DNA of 32,417 nt from Hyphomicrobiales bacterium (GTDB lineage: Bacteria; Pseudomonadota; Alphaproteobacteria; Rhizobiales; WTKA01). Position 1 is the stretch's first letter, and the number at the start of each line of letters is the position of its first letter. The stretch covers positions 14,734 to 47,150 of the forward strand of contig WTKA01000074.1 of NCBI GenBank assembly GCA_011524605.1. Reading direction: 5' to 3'. Made by a program: the position numbers and the translations under genes. Of the stretch, positions 20,864-30,053 are shown piece after piece. The notes under the pieces were generated by a model. It was given only the letters and a program-made list of their open reading frames with translations. It was not told where the DNA came from and made no database searches.

Positions 20864-21583
20864 ATGAAATATAAGCTCAATCTATTAGCAGTAATTATTT
20901 TTGGTATTACAGGCGTTGCAATTTTAATGAGCTTAGGCTTTTGGCAAATGAATCGTCTTGATTGGAAAGAGGGCTTATTAGCTGATATCCAGCTGCGCCT
21001 CTCTCAACCAGCTGAAATATATTCTCCTTTAAATAATAATCCTGATGAACTTGTTTATGGACGATATCAGGTAAAAGCACGCCCTCTAGTAGGAAAAAGC
21101 CTTTATTTCTATGGGCAAGGAAATGAAAGTCAAGGGGTAGGCTATCATATATATCATGGCTTTGAGCTTGAAACCGGCAAAGTTGCAGTTTTTCGGCTTG
21201 GTTTCCTTTCTTTTAGTGAAGTCGAAAACAGGGCTAATCCCACAAATGCAATTGATCAAGTAAACAGCTTCAAAGATTATGAAGGAGGATTTTTACCTCT
21301 ATTAAATAAAGGCTCTTTCATACCTGAAAATGACCGTGAGAAAAATGTTTGGTATTGGCACGATGTTAATGAAATTGCAGAGCATTATAATGTCGATAAA
21401 GAACAGTTATTACCGCTTACCTTTGTCCCAAAGAAGAATTTTGGTTATTCTGCATCTCCATTTCAGATCCAAATTCCAAATACGCATTTTCAATATATGC
21501 TCACATGGTTTTCTTTGAGCTTTATATGGGGGCTTATGTCAATTTTTCTTTTGATCAAGCAAATAAAACGACCAAAGGCTTGA
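20864..21583 (+). CDS. SURF1 family cytochrome oxidase biogenesis protein
   Basis: 239 aa; N-terminal TM with 'GFWQMNRLDWKEGLLADIQLRL', C-terminal TM 'NTHFQYMLTWFSLSFIWGLM', cox cluster context. Confidence 0.85.
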   Translation: MKYKLNLLAVIIFGITGVAILMSLGFWQMNRLDWKEGLLADIQLRLSQPAEIYSPLNNNPDELVYGRYQVKARPLVGKSLYFYGQGNESQGVGYHIYHGFELETGKVAVFRLGFLSFSEVENRANPTNAIDQVNSFKDYEGGFLPLLNKGSFIPENDREKNVWYWHDVNEIAEHYNVDKEQLLPLTFVPKKNFGYSASPFQIQIPNTHFQYMLTWFSLSFIWGLMSIFLLIKQIKRPKA

Positions 21584-21644
21584 CGGAATGGGGTTGAACT
21601 GCTTTTGCTATTTCTGAATTAAATTATCCTTAAAGGACAGACTG

Positions 21645-23048
21645 GTGCGTTATATATCTACACGGGGTCAATCACCTGAAATTTCTTTTGATGAAGCAGC
21701 GTTAAGAGGGCTTGCGCCTGATGGTGGGCTTTATATGCCAAAAGAATGGCCGCGTTTTTCAACAGATGACCTAATATCCATGCAAGGCTTAAGCTATGTA
21801 GAGGTAGCAAAACGTGTGATTAGGCCTTTTGTCGGTGATTCAATTGAAATATCCGTTTTAGATCGTATCATTAGAAATGCTTATTCTAAATTTTATCATC
21901 AAGCAATTTGTCCTCTAACCCAAATAGAGAGCAATGATTGGATTATGGAACAATTCCATGGCCCAACGCTTGCATTTAAAGATGTAGCCATGTGTTTTTT
22001 AGCGCCGCTATTAGATCATTTGCTTGAGGTGCGTCAATCCCGCTCAACGATCGTTGTTGCCACATCTGGTGATACGGGTAGCGCGGCCGTTGATGCTTTT
22101 AAGGGTGCGGAAAATATTGATCTTTATGTATTATTGCCCAAAGGGCGTGTGAGTGAAGTTCAGCAGCGACAGATGACCACTTCCAATGCTTCTAATGTGC
22201 ACCCGCTTTTAATTGAAGGCACTTTTGATGATTGCCAAAACCTAGTAAAATCAATGTTTTCTCACGATACCTTCAGAGAAAAGATTAAGCTTTCCGGTGT
22301 GAATTCCATTAATTGGGGGCGTATCGTAGCGCAATCCGTTTATTATGTTTATGCGGCTATTCAACTTGGAGCGCCACATAGACCTGTTAGCTTTTGTGTG
22401 CCGACAGGTAATTTTGGCAATATTTTTGCAGCCTATGTTGCAAGGCAAATGGGCATAGAAATTGAAGAGCTAATTATTGCCTCTAATCAAAATGATATTT
22501 TGCCAAGAACCCTTGAAACGGGTCGTCATGAAATGAATGGTGTGCAGCAAAGCCAATCACCATCTATGGATATTCAAATTTCCTCTAATTTTGAGCGCTT
22601 TCTATTTGAGCTTTCAGGGCGCGATGCGCATATGATCTCAGGCTTAATGAATCAATTGAAACAGTCAGGCAGTTTTAACTTGCCTGAGACTATATGGTCA
22701 AATCTGAAAAAAGAAATGAAAGCAGATCGTGCTAGTGAAGCTGAAATGGCGAAGCGTATTCAGTCTGTTTACGATAAATGTGGATATTTGCTAGACCCAC
22801 ACACAGCTGTTGGTTATGATGTTGCGATAAAACAACGAATAAAAAAGGAAACGCCACTTGTCACACTTTCTACAGCACATCCAGCCAAATTCCCAGATGC
22901 AGTAGAAAAAGCTTCAGGACAGATTCCAAATCTGCCTAATTTCCTTTCTGATTTGTATGAAAGGGAAGAGGCTTATGAAATTTTGCCGAATGCGCTAGAT
23001 GCTGTTGAAACTTATATTTTAGAAACAGCAAGGTCTATTCAAGGCTAA
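21645..23048 (+). CDS. thrC: threonine synthase (GTG start)
   Basis: 467 aa; 'MRYISTRG', 'GLAPDGGLYMP', PLP motif 'FHGPTLAFKDVAM' and 'VATSGDTGSAAVDAFKG'. GTG at 21645 preceded by 'aaaggac'. Confidence 0.96.
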   Translation: MRYISTRGQSPEISFDEAALRGLAPDGGLYMPKEWPRFSTDDLISMQGLSYVEVAKRVIRPFVGDSIEISVLDRIIRNAYSKFYHQAICPLTQIESNDWIMEQFHGPTLAFKDVAMCFLAPLLDHLLEVRQSRSTIVVATSGDTGSAAVDAFKGAENIDLYVLLPKGRVSEVQQRQMTTSNASNVHPLLIEGTFDDCQNLVKSMFSHDTFREKIKLSGVNSINWGRIVAQSVYYVYAAIQLGAPHRPVSFCVPTGNFGNIFAAYVARQMGIEIEELIIASNQNDILPRTLETGRHEMNGVQQSQSPSMDIQISSNFERFLFELSGRDAHMISGLMNQLKQSGSFNLPETIWSNLKKEMKADRASEAEMAKRIQSVYDKCGYLLDPHTAVGYDVAIKQRIKKETPLVTLSTAHPAKFPDAVEKASGQIPNLPNFLSDLYEREEAYEILPNALDAVETYILETARSIQG

Positions 23049-23090
23049 AGTTTTATTGTTGCAAGCGGACTTGAGGAGTATGATAAACTT

Positions 23091-24353
23091 ATGTCCATTG
23101 CCCTAACAACTTTAGGAAATGGCGTTCGTGTTGTAACGCATGAAATGCCAGATTTATATACAGCAAGTTTAAGCATTCAGATTAATGCTGGCTCGCGTGA
23201 TGAAAGGGCTGATCAGCACGGTCTCTCCCATTTGCTGGAGCATATGGCATTTAAGGGTACACATTCTCGTAGTGCTCTTGAAATTGTTGAGAGTATAGAA
23301 GCGGTTGGTGGCGATTTAAATGCAGCAACAAGCGTTGAAAGCACGACTTATTATGCACGCGTTTTAAAAGAAAATATTGATTTAGGCATTGATATTCTTG
23401 CTGATATTTTGGGTAATTCAAAAATTGATAGCAAAGAGCTAGAGCGCGAACAGCATGTTATTTTACAAGAAATTGGCGCAGCTCATGACACCCCCGATGA
23501 CATGGTTTTTGACCATGCACTTGAAACCGCTTTTGATGGCCAAGCAATAGGCCGCCCTATCTTAGGCACAGAGGAAGCGGTTACTGGCTTTCAAAAAGCG
23601 CATATTACAGAATATTTAGAAAGTCATTATCATGCACCTTCTATGATAATTGCAGCCTCTGGAGGGGTGAAGCATGATCAGCTTGTTGGCTATTGTGAAA
23701 ATTTATTTTCAACTTTTAAGAATTTAAGCGCGCCACAAAGAGATGTTGCTCGCTATACTGGCGGCAGCTATATTGACGATAAGCCATTAGAGCAGGTGCA
23801 CCTTATTTTAGGCTTTGAAGGTATTGCCTATCATGATGAGGATATTTATGCCGCTCAGATTTTGTCAGGTATTTTAGGCGGCGGGATGTCGTCGCGTTTA
23901 TTCCAAGAAATTCGTGAAAAGCGCGGTCTTTGCTATTCTATCTATTCTTTTCATTGGTCTTTCAGTGATACGGGTTTTTTTGGTATTTATGGGGCTACAA
24001 GTGAAGAAGATTGCCAGGAGCTTATGCCTGTTACACTTGATGTGATTAAATCTGTGCTTGACGATATTGATGAAGCGGAACTTTCAAAAACAAAAGCGCA
24101 GGTCAAAGCGGCTTTAATGATGACTTTAGAAAATAGCGCAGCCAGAGCTGATCAGCTCGCCAGACATGTACACACATTTGGTCATGTGCGGACGACTGAG
24201 GATATTTTACAGAGTGTGAATAAGGTGGGAAAAAATGAAATTATAGCGGTGGCAGAGCGGATTTTTTCATCTCCCCCTACTTTATCAGCCATTGGCCCTG
24301 TGCAAAAGTTAATGCGCGCTGATTCGATAAAAGATTATCTATCAAAGGCTTAA
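23091..24353 (+). CDS. M16 family zinc protease (mitochondrial processing peptidase-like)
   Basis: 420 aa; zinc-binding HxxEH in 'GLSHLLEHMAFKGTHSR', 'GGDLNAATSVESTTYYARVL' and 'LGGGMSSRLFQEIREKRGLCYSIY'. Confidence 0.95.
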   Translation: MSIALTTLGNGVRVVTHEMPDLYTASLSIQINAGSRDERADQHGLSHLLEHMAFKGTHSRSALEIVESIEAVGGDLNAATSVESTTYYARVLKENIDLGIDILADILGNSKIDSKELEREQHVILQEIGAAHDTPDDMVFDHALETAFDGQAIGRPILGTEEAVTGFQKAHITEYLESHYHAPSMIIAASGGVKHDQLVGYCENLFSTFKNLSAPQRDVARYTGGSYIDDKPLEQVHLILGFEGIAYHDEDIYAAQILSGILGGGMSSRLFQEIREKRGLCYSIYSFHWSFSDTGFFGIYGATSEEDCQELMPVTLDVIKSVLDDIDEAELSKTKAQVKAALMMTLENSAARADQLARHVHTFGHVRTTEDILQSVNKVGKNEIIAVAERIFSSPPTLSAIGPVQKLMRADSIKDYLSKA

Positions 24354-24403
24354 AGTTTTGCGCCATCAATTTAAAGATAAAATTATGAAATGAAAGGGCT
24401 GGC

Positions 24404-24985
24404 TTGATGTTTGCCTTTATTAAAAAATCAAGACCAGAGCGCCCCTTTTTAAATGGTCAGAGCATTTATTTAAGAAGGCCTCATGAACTGGATTTTGAAA
24501 GCTGGCAGCGCATAAGAAAAAACTCAAAGGCAGAACTCAAACCCTTTGAGCCGACTTGGCAGGATGATGAGATTGCCCTATCAGGGTTTAAACGACGTTT
24601 GAATATTTATAAAGTCCATCAATTGCGAAAAACCGGCATGAGTTTTTTTATATTTCACAAGCAAAGCCATGCTCTTTTAGGCGCAATCACCCTTTCAAAC
24701 ATCCGTTATGGCGAAGTTCAAACCGCTGCTTTAGGCTATTGGCTTGGCACAGAATATACAGGCCATGGCTATATGCGAGAAGCCTTGCTATTATTAAGTT
24801 TATATAGCTTTGAAACACTGGGATTAAACCGCTTAGAAGCTGCTTGTATTAAAGAAAATGAGCGCTCTCAAAAACTATTACAGCATATGGGGTTTACCGC
24901 TGAAGGTATTTTGCGTTCTTATTTTCGCATTAATGGCGAATGGCGTGATCATATTTTATACTCTAAATTAAAGAAGGATGTTTAG
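24404..24985 (+). CDS. GNAT N-acetyltransferase, RimJ/RimL type
   Basis: 193 aa; 'IYLRRPHELDFESWQRIR', 'LGYWLGTEYTGHGYMREALLLLSLYSFETLGLNRLEAACIKENERSQKLLQHMGFTAEGILRSYFRINGEWRDHILYS'. Confidence 0.93.
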   Translation: MMFAFIKKSRPERPFLNGQSIYLRRPHELDFESWQRIRKNSKAELKPFEPTWQDDEIALSGFKRRLNIYKVHQLRKTGMSFFIFHKQSHALLGAITLSNIRYGEVQTAALGYWLGTEYTGHGYMREALLLLSLYSFETLGLNRLEAACIKENERSQKLLQHMGFTAEGILRSYFRINGEWRDHILYSKLKKDV

Positions 24986-25147
24986 GGTTAATATTTTCTT
25001 ATAAAATATGGTTTAGTCTTTATTAAATTGCATGTTTATTTTTTGAAATTTGGATATTTCTCTTCTTTGGTAGAGGGGATCTGTCATATCCATTATTATG
25101 TAACTTAAACTGCAACGATTTAAGATTGAATTTTATAAGAGATTATC

Positions 25148-26443
25148 ATGAGGAAAATTATTGCTGCTATTAGAGTATTTGCTTTTATATCGATAGCAAT
25201 CGCTTTTTCTTCTATACTATATCTTTATTTAGGGCTAGATGTGGTTATCTCTGGCTTATCAGGCGCTTTAGCCTTTTTTCTTTTAGCTTATATTGCCGCC
25301 TCTTTCAGATATTCGAATGAATTTGAAAAGTTACGTGCGGAATTATTAGAATATCACAAGGACACTGATGAAATTATTCGTCGCATGGCCGAAATTAGAT
25401 CAGAGAATAATGATTTGAAAATACAAATCGATCAATTTGAAGATAAGCTGCTATCGTTAGAAAATCTCTACAGTAGCGATGGTAGAAATAAAAATAGCGA
25501 TAAAATTTCAAGAAAGCTTAGAGATAATGTGAAGGCTGTCATTGGTTTAAGCGCTAAGGGCGCAGAGGTTAATGTGCATGATAAACATCAAAGCTCGCCT
25601 ACAAATATATCAAGGCTCAAAGATCCGAGCGAAAAAGCTGTATTAAGTAATAATGAAGACGGTGCCGATGATCCCAAGCAAAAAATAGCTGAGCTTATGG
25701 AAAAAGGTGATGGTATTGATATTGCCTTGCAGCCTATATTAGAGATACCTCATAGGCGTTTAAAATATTATGATGTTCAGCCTCAGTTGATAGAAGAGGA
25801 TGGGCGTAAACAATGTATTTATGCGTATCGTGGAGGGCTGGATCAAGATAAAATTTATGCTGATCTGGATGCTGATTTAATCCCAAAAATTATTCATATT
25901 ACGCGTAAAGTTTGTGAAGAAATAAAAAATACAAAAGTTTTTTACCGCCTTTCATCGGCCTTTTTAGAAGACCCTGCTTATCACGCTCAGATTATAGCGG
26001 CTTTAATGGCAAATCGTATTATTGCGTCTCAGCTTATATTTAAAATTGATCATGCCACTTATAAAAATGCGACTGATAGCTCAAAGAGGTTCATGAATGA
26101 TATTTCTGATTTAGGCTATGCTATATGCCTAACGGCTATTCAAAGCTTTGATTTTGATATTGAGGATTTAGATAAGCAAAATATCAATTTTTTAAATATT
26201 CATAGCCAAGCGCTTATTGCATCAAGCGCGGATGCAAAATCACTACAACATTTTAGAGGGCTGATAGAAAATCTCAAAATGGTTGATATCAAAATAATTG
26301 CTGATCGTGTTGAAAATGAAACGAGCATTCTAGAATTATTAGATTTAGATATTAGTATTGCACAAGGTAATTATCTTGCGCCAGCTCGCCTTGTGAAGCC
26401 AGAATTGATAGAGGGCAAAGAACCAAGCTATCATACGGCCTAG
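25148..26443 (+). CDS. membrane-anchored protein with a degenerate EAL-like domain
   Basis: 431 aa; two N-terminal TM helices, a coiled coil, then 'IDIALQPILEIPHRRLKYYDVQPQL...IIADRVENETSILELLDLDISIAQGNYLAPARLV', a recognisable EAL-domain scaffold with altered signature residues. Confidence 0.75.
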   Translation: MRKIIAAIRVFAFISIAIAFSSILYLYLGLDVVISGLSGALAFFLLAYIAASFRYSNEFEKLRAELLEYHKDTDEIIRRMAEIRSENNDLKIQIDQFEDKLLSLENLYSSDGRNKNSDKISRKLRDNVKAVIGLSAKGAEVNVHDKHQSSPTNISRLKDPSEKAVLSNNEDGADDPKQKIAELMEKGDGIDIALQPILEIPHRRLKYYDVQPQLIEEDGRKQCIYAYRGGLDQDKIYADLDADLIPKIIHITRKVCEEIKNTKVFYRLSSAFLEDPAYHAQIIAALMANRIIASQLIFKIDHATYKNATDSSKRFMNDISDLGYAICLTAIQSFDFDIEDLDKQNINFLNIHSQALIASSADAKSLQHFRGLIENLKMVDIKIIADRVENETSILELLDLDISIAQGNYLAPARLVKPELIEGKEPSYHTA

Positions 26444-26538
26444 GCTCAGGACTTGATTATTTAGTCCATTCTACACCAATAGATTTATCCTATGAGCGGA
26501 CAAGAAAGCGCAGGAACTGCTGGTAATTTCAAGCTTTT
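26441..26538 (+). repeat. dispersed ~98-bp intergenic repeat, copy A
   Basis: taggctcaggacttgattatttagtccattctacaccaatag...ggtaatttcaagctttt. By hand alignment 90/98 identical to copy B (28913-29010). Its first three bases are the EAL gene stop codon. Confidence 0.9.
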
Positions 26539-26544
26539 ACGTTA

Positions 26545-27729
26545 TTATTGCTCAGATAAAGTTGCGCAAAAGTCAGTAATCTTTGAAAAATTTGTATATT
26601 TCAAACTTTTACCATCGCTTTTTTGATGCAGCTGATCATAGGCTATAAGCATTGCCGCAAGGGCGGAATTGCCAAGGGCTGGTACTGGTTTTAAGATCGC
26701 ATAGGCTTTTGTAAGCTTGTTTAATATCTCTTCATCAATGGCTTGCTTTGCATTGGGATGTAAATAATTTAATGCCGTTTTATGAACGCCATGAACAAGC
26801 TTTTGCGCATTTTCAGGCATGAAGACAAAGCGATCACTTACCTCTAAATCACGGGTAACTTTATAATATTGCTTTGATGAGTTCTCAATATCATCAGCCA
26901 CATGAATACACATTACAAGTGTTTCCAGTGCAGCTAATCGGCGTCCAAAAGAACGGTCATTACTTGCAAAATATGCCGCTTCTCCGCACGCCCATAATTT
27001 ATCGACCGTTGTTCTACCTTGCCCATCAACAACAGCACCGCCAATATGATATAAAGATTGTTCCGTTGATGGGCTCATTGCTATTTGCCCAAGGGCTGCT
27101 AATCTAGCTCCCGCACGGGCAGCTAGGGCTATACCAATACCTGTGATACCTGCTTGTTTCATATCTGCTTGAAAAAGAGAGGATATCCCGCCTGTTGCTA
27201 AGACAACAGCTTGCGCTGGAATAGTGACTTGATGCGCTGGCGTTTCTGCATGGTGTGCCATCAGGCCGGTTGCAAAGCCACCGTCAATAATAATTGTATC
27301 TGCAATATAGCCTTCAACAAAACGAATATTCTCAGTAGCGCGTGCCCTATTAAGTAGATTGCTATGAATAGTATTCACGCTGCAACTGCCTTCACAGCCA
27401 AATTCATTGAGCTTTTGTTGAGTATTCTCTAGGTTTTTATAAAGATATTGAGCATGGGGTGTGGGATCATTCGATAATTCATCTAATATCTCAGGATCAA
27501 AAGGAGAAATATTGAGATCGCTGGACGCGTAATATTCAGTGGCTATTTTTGTTGTTAATATTGTAACAGGACGAATAGGCGCCACGCAAAGCGCTGTTAA
27601 TAGGCCTGCAATGCCAGCGCCGATAACGACAACATCATCAATGCCATCAGATGGAAAGGGAGGGAGAGTGCCATAGGTCTTTTCTGTGGGCTCGAATTCT
27701 AAATCTTCATTTTCAAACAAATCAGACAC
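26545..27729 (-). CDS. FAD-dependent oxidoreductase, shortened L-aspartate oxidase (NadB)-like
   Basis: 394 aa; 'DDVVVIGAGIAGLLTALCVAP', 'AVVLATGGISSLFQ' and 'YHIGGAVVDGQGRTTVDKLWACGEAA' are NadB/succinate-dehydrogenase-flavoprotein motifs, but much of the substrate-binding region is missing. Confidence 0.75.
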   Translation of the reverse strand: MSDLFENEDLEFEPTEKTYGTLPPFPSDGIDDVVVIGAGIAGLLTALCVAPIRPVTILTTKIATEYYASSDLNISPFDPEILDELSNDPTPHAQYLYKNLENTQQKLNEFGCEGSCSVNTIHSNLLNRARATENIRFVEGYIADTIIIDGGFATGLMAHHAETPAHQVTIPAQAVVLATGGISSLFQADMKQAGITGIGIALAARAGARLAALGQIAMSPSTEQSLYHIGGAVVDGQGRTTVDKLWACGEAAYFASNDRSFGRRLAALETLVMCIHVADDIENSSKQYYKVTRDLEVSDRFVFMPENAQKLVHGVHKTALNYLHPNAKQAIDEEILNKLTKAYAILKPVPALGNSALAAMLIAYDQLHQKSDGKSLKYTNFSKITDFCATLSEQ

Positions 27730-27914
27730 AGCTCATCCTTAATCTAAAATTACCTTTTATTGATATGCTTCCCTATAAATAAAGCGGTAAAAAGTCAAAT
27801 AGAAAGCGTTTTGCTTATCCTTGCTTTTATCATATATATCATCAGGACTATGACTATTCTGTGTGGTTGGTTTGATTTAAATGGAAGACTGAGAATTAAT
27901 AGAGGATTTGTAAT

Positions 27915-28910
27915 ATGCATTTGAATATAAAACTAACAATAATAGCTAGTCTTTTATTTGCTTTTTTTCCTCTCCAAGCAGATGCTCAAGATTTACAACT
28001 TGGTTTGCCAATTCAATGTGAGCCAGAGGACGGTTGTCTCATTTGGCAATATGTAGATCAAAGTCCCGACGATAAATATTTTGATTATAAATGTAGTATT
28101 CAAAGTTATGATGGCCATAAGGGTACTGATTTTCGCGTTACCTATCCTGCCATGCAAAAAGGGGTTCCAGTGCTTGCTAGCGCTCAAGGCAAGGTATTAG
28201 GGACGCGTAATAATATGCGGGATGTTTTCGTAGATGACATTGGCGTACAGGCGGTTAATGGCAAAGAATGCGGTAATGGCCTGGTTTTAGATCATGGCAA
28301 TGGTTGGCATACGCAATATTGCCATTTAAAGCAGGGTTCTGTAATGGCAGAAACAGGGGATATTATTCAAAAAGGTCAGCAAATTGGTTTGGTTGGCCTT
28401 TCTGGTAAAACCAGCTTTCCCCATGTCCATTTTAGCGTGAAAAAAAATCAAAAAGTGGTAGATCCTTTTGATCCTGATAATGAAGCGTCCTGTAAGCCTT
28501 CATCTATCACTTTGTGGGAAGACAGAGCCCACCCAGTTTTAGCCTATCTAGAGCGCCCCATTGTTGGTATTGGTTTTAAAGGCCAGCAAATATCTATTTC
28601 AGAAGTAAGAAAAGGACTTGAAAAGGAAAGTAATGGCTCTCAGCAAGATCCAGTTATTTTACTTTATGCTGAAATCGCTAATATTCATGAAGGCGACCGT
28701 ATTCAGCTCACAATTTTTGACCCTGAGGGTAAAGTTTTTCAACAAAATATATCTAAGCCGTTTGATCGGAAAAAAGCAGTTTATCGGACATATCTTGGTA
28801 AAAAGCGTCGGGTTGCTTGGATGAAAGGCCGCTATCGAGGGGTTGTTAGCGTTAAAGCAAAGACAGGCGAAATGATTTCTACCGATAGCGCCTTTTTGCA
28901 AATTGATTAG
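27915..28910 (+). CDS. M23 family (LytM-type) peptidoglycan metallopeptidase
   Basis: 331 aa; signal peptide, 'YDGHKGTDFRV' (HxxxD), 'VLDHGNGWHTQYCHL' and 'FPHVHFSV' (HxH). Confidence 0.93.
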   Translation: MHLNIKLTIIASLLFAFFPLQADAQDLQLGLPIQCEPEDGCLIWQYVDQSPDDKYFDYKCSIQSYDGHKGTDFRVTYPAMQKGVPVLASAQGKVLGTRNNMRDVFVDDIGVQAVNGKECGNGLVLDHGNGWHTQYCHLKQGSVMAETGDIIQKGQQIGLVGLSGKTSFPHVHFSVKKNQKVVDPFDPDNEASCKPSSITLWEDRAHPVLAYLERPIVGIGFKGQQISISEVRKGLEKESNGSQQDPVILLYAEIANIHEGDRIQLTIFDPEGKVFQQNISKPFDRKKAVYRTYLGKKRRVAWMKGRYRGVVSVKAKTGEMISTDSAFLQID

Positions 28911-28912
28911 CT

Positions 28913-29016
28913 TAGGCTCAGGACTTGATTATTTAGTCCATTCTGCACCAATAGATTTACACTATGAACAGAAAAGAAAGCGCTGGAACTACTGGTAATT
29001 TCAAGCTTTTTTGACG
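28913..29016 (+). repeat. dispersed ~98-bp intergenic repeat, copy B
   Basis: taggctcaggacttgattatttagtccattctgcacc...ggtaatttcaagcttttttgacgca. Starts 2 nt after the M23 stop codon. Confidence 0.9.
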
Positions 29017-29064
29017 CATTCATGGTTTAAATATATGGTGCCCATTGGTTTAATTCAAACAGAA

Positions 29065-29514
29065 TTAAACTAAATTAATAGGCCCTGAGCCTAAGGCGCC
29101 AATGGTTATGCCTTGCGCTAAAAATACGATAAGCCAATGCCCTGCGTCTATAATTGTTAACAACCAGGGCTTCATCTGAAAGCGGTGGTTAACAGCCATA
29201 GGGGCAACAACAAAACCCGCCCAAGCAAATAAAGAGGTGATGATACCATTGAGAATTGTTATCTCTCCAATATGTTCCATTAGGCCTGCTAATGTCAAAG
29301 CAAGAACCAGCTGGGCGATGAAAGCAACAATATAAGGCATGGGAGATTGTTTAATGGCGGCGCCATTTGCATCTTTGGGTCTTATATCATTTTCTGTTAA
29401 GCCTGTAGAAGCCATCCATGGTTTAGCAAAGAGAGAATACCAAACAGCACCTATCATCATAGATAAGATAACAGCGGGCAAAATAGGAAGCAGGTTGATA
29501 CCTTCTACAATCAT
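29065..29514 (-). CDS. DUF1761 family membrane protein
   Basis: 'INLLPILPAVILSMMIGAVWYSLFAKPWMASTGLT..DI' and 'AWAGFVVAPMAVNHRFQMKPWLLTIIDAGHWLI' are typical of DUF1761. The track ORF extends to 29556; the internal Met at 29514 is the more likely start. Confidence 0.85.
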   Translation of the reverse strand: MIVEGINLLPILPAVILSMMIGAVWYSLFAKPWMASTGLTENDIRPKDANGAAIKQSPMPYIVAFIAQLVLALTLAGLMEHIGEITILNGIITSLFAWAGFVVAPMAVNHRFQMKPWLLTIIDAGHWLIVFLAQGITIGALGSGPINLV

Positions 29515-29639
29515 TTGAGAGCCTTTAATCGTAATTAATATATATTTTTTAGTCATTTATAGATATAAGAAAAATTCAATCATTCTAGGCTGAGCCTAAT
29601 GACCATAATTTTTATAGTTTAACTTAAGAGATTAATGAA

Positions 29640-30014
29640 TTGCAAGCTATACGACTTTTTATGTTATGCCTTTTCTTGTCTTCAGCGCCATATAGCCATA
29701 GTGCAGATCTTGCCTTTTGGGATGAGCTACAGGCATTATCTAAAGAAATTGGCACTATTAGCTATTTAGATGAAATTTGCTCAGACGAAGAAGAAGATCC
29801 TATTGCTTGGAAGCAGTTTTTTGACAATATACGCGCTGACCCTGTTTTGTCTCTAGTGCAGAAAAAAATATTGCTAGCAATTTATGAGGAAGCCTATATT
29901 AGCTATCAAGATAGCTATCGGCAATGCACACCAAATGCGTTAGATATATTATTAGAAAAATCTCTTATCGTTTCTAATCTTCTTCAGGAGATGGAAATTG
30001 AATATATAAATTAA
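29640..30014 (+). CDS. TIGR02301-like secreted protein (TTG start)
   Basis: 124 aa; signal peptide, then 'LQALSKEIGTISYLDEIC..EEDPIAWKQFFDNI' and 'IYEEAYISYQDSYRQCTPNALDILLEKSLIVSNLL', matching the TIGR02301 layout from memory. Confidence 0.65.
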   Translation: MQAIRLFMLCLFLSSAPYSHSADLAFWDELQALSKEIGTISYLDEICSDEEEDPIAWKQFFDNIRADPVLSLVQKKILLAIYEEAYISYQDSYRQCTPNALDILLEKSLIVSNLLQEMEIEYIN

Positions 30015-30053
30015 AATTATTTTTCGAATATTATCTGGCCTTAAAGGAAAGAA

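Noticed and set aside
29085-29098. CCTGAGCCTAA, resembling a reverse-strand head of the 98-bp repeat
   Set aside because: It lies within the C-terminal codons of the DUF1761 gene (ALGSGPINLV) with no further similarity to the repeat; probably coincidence.
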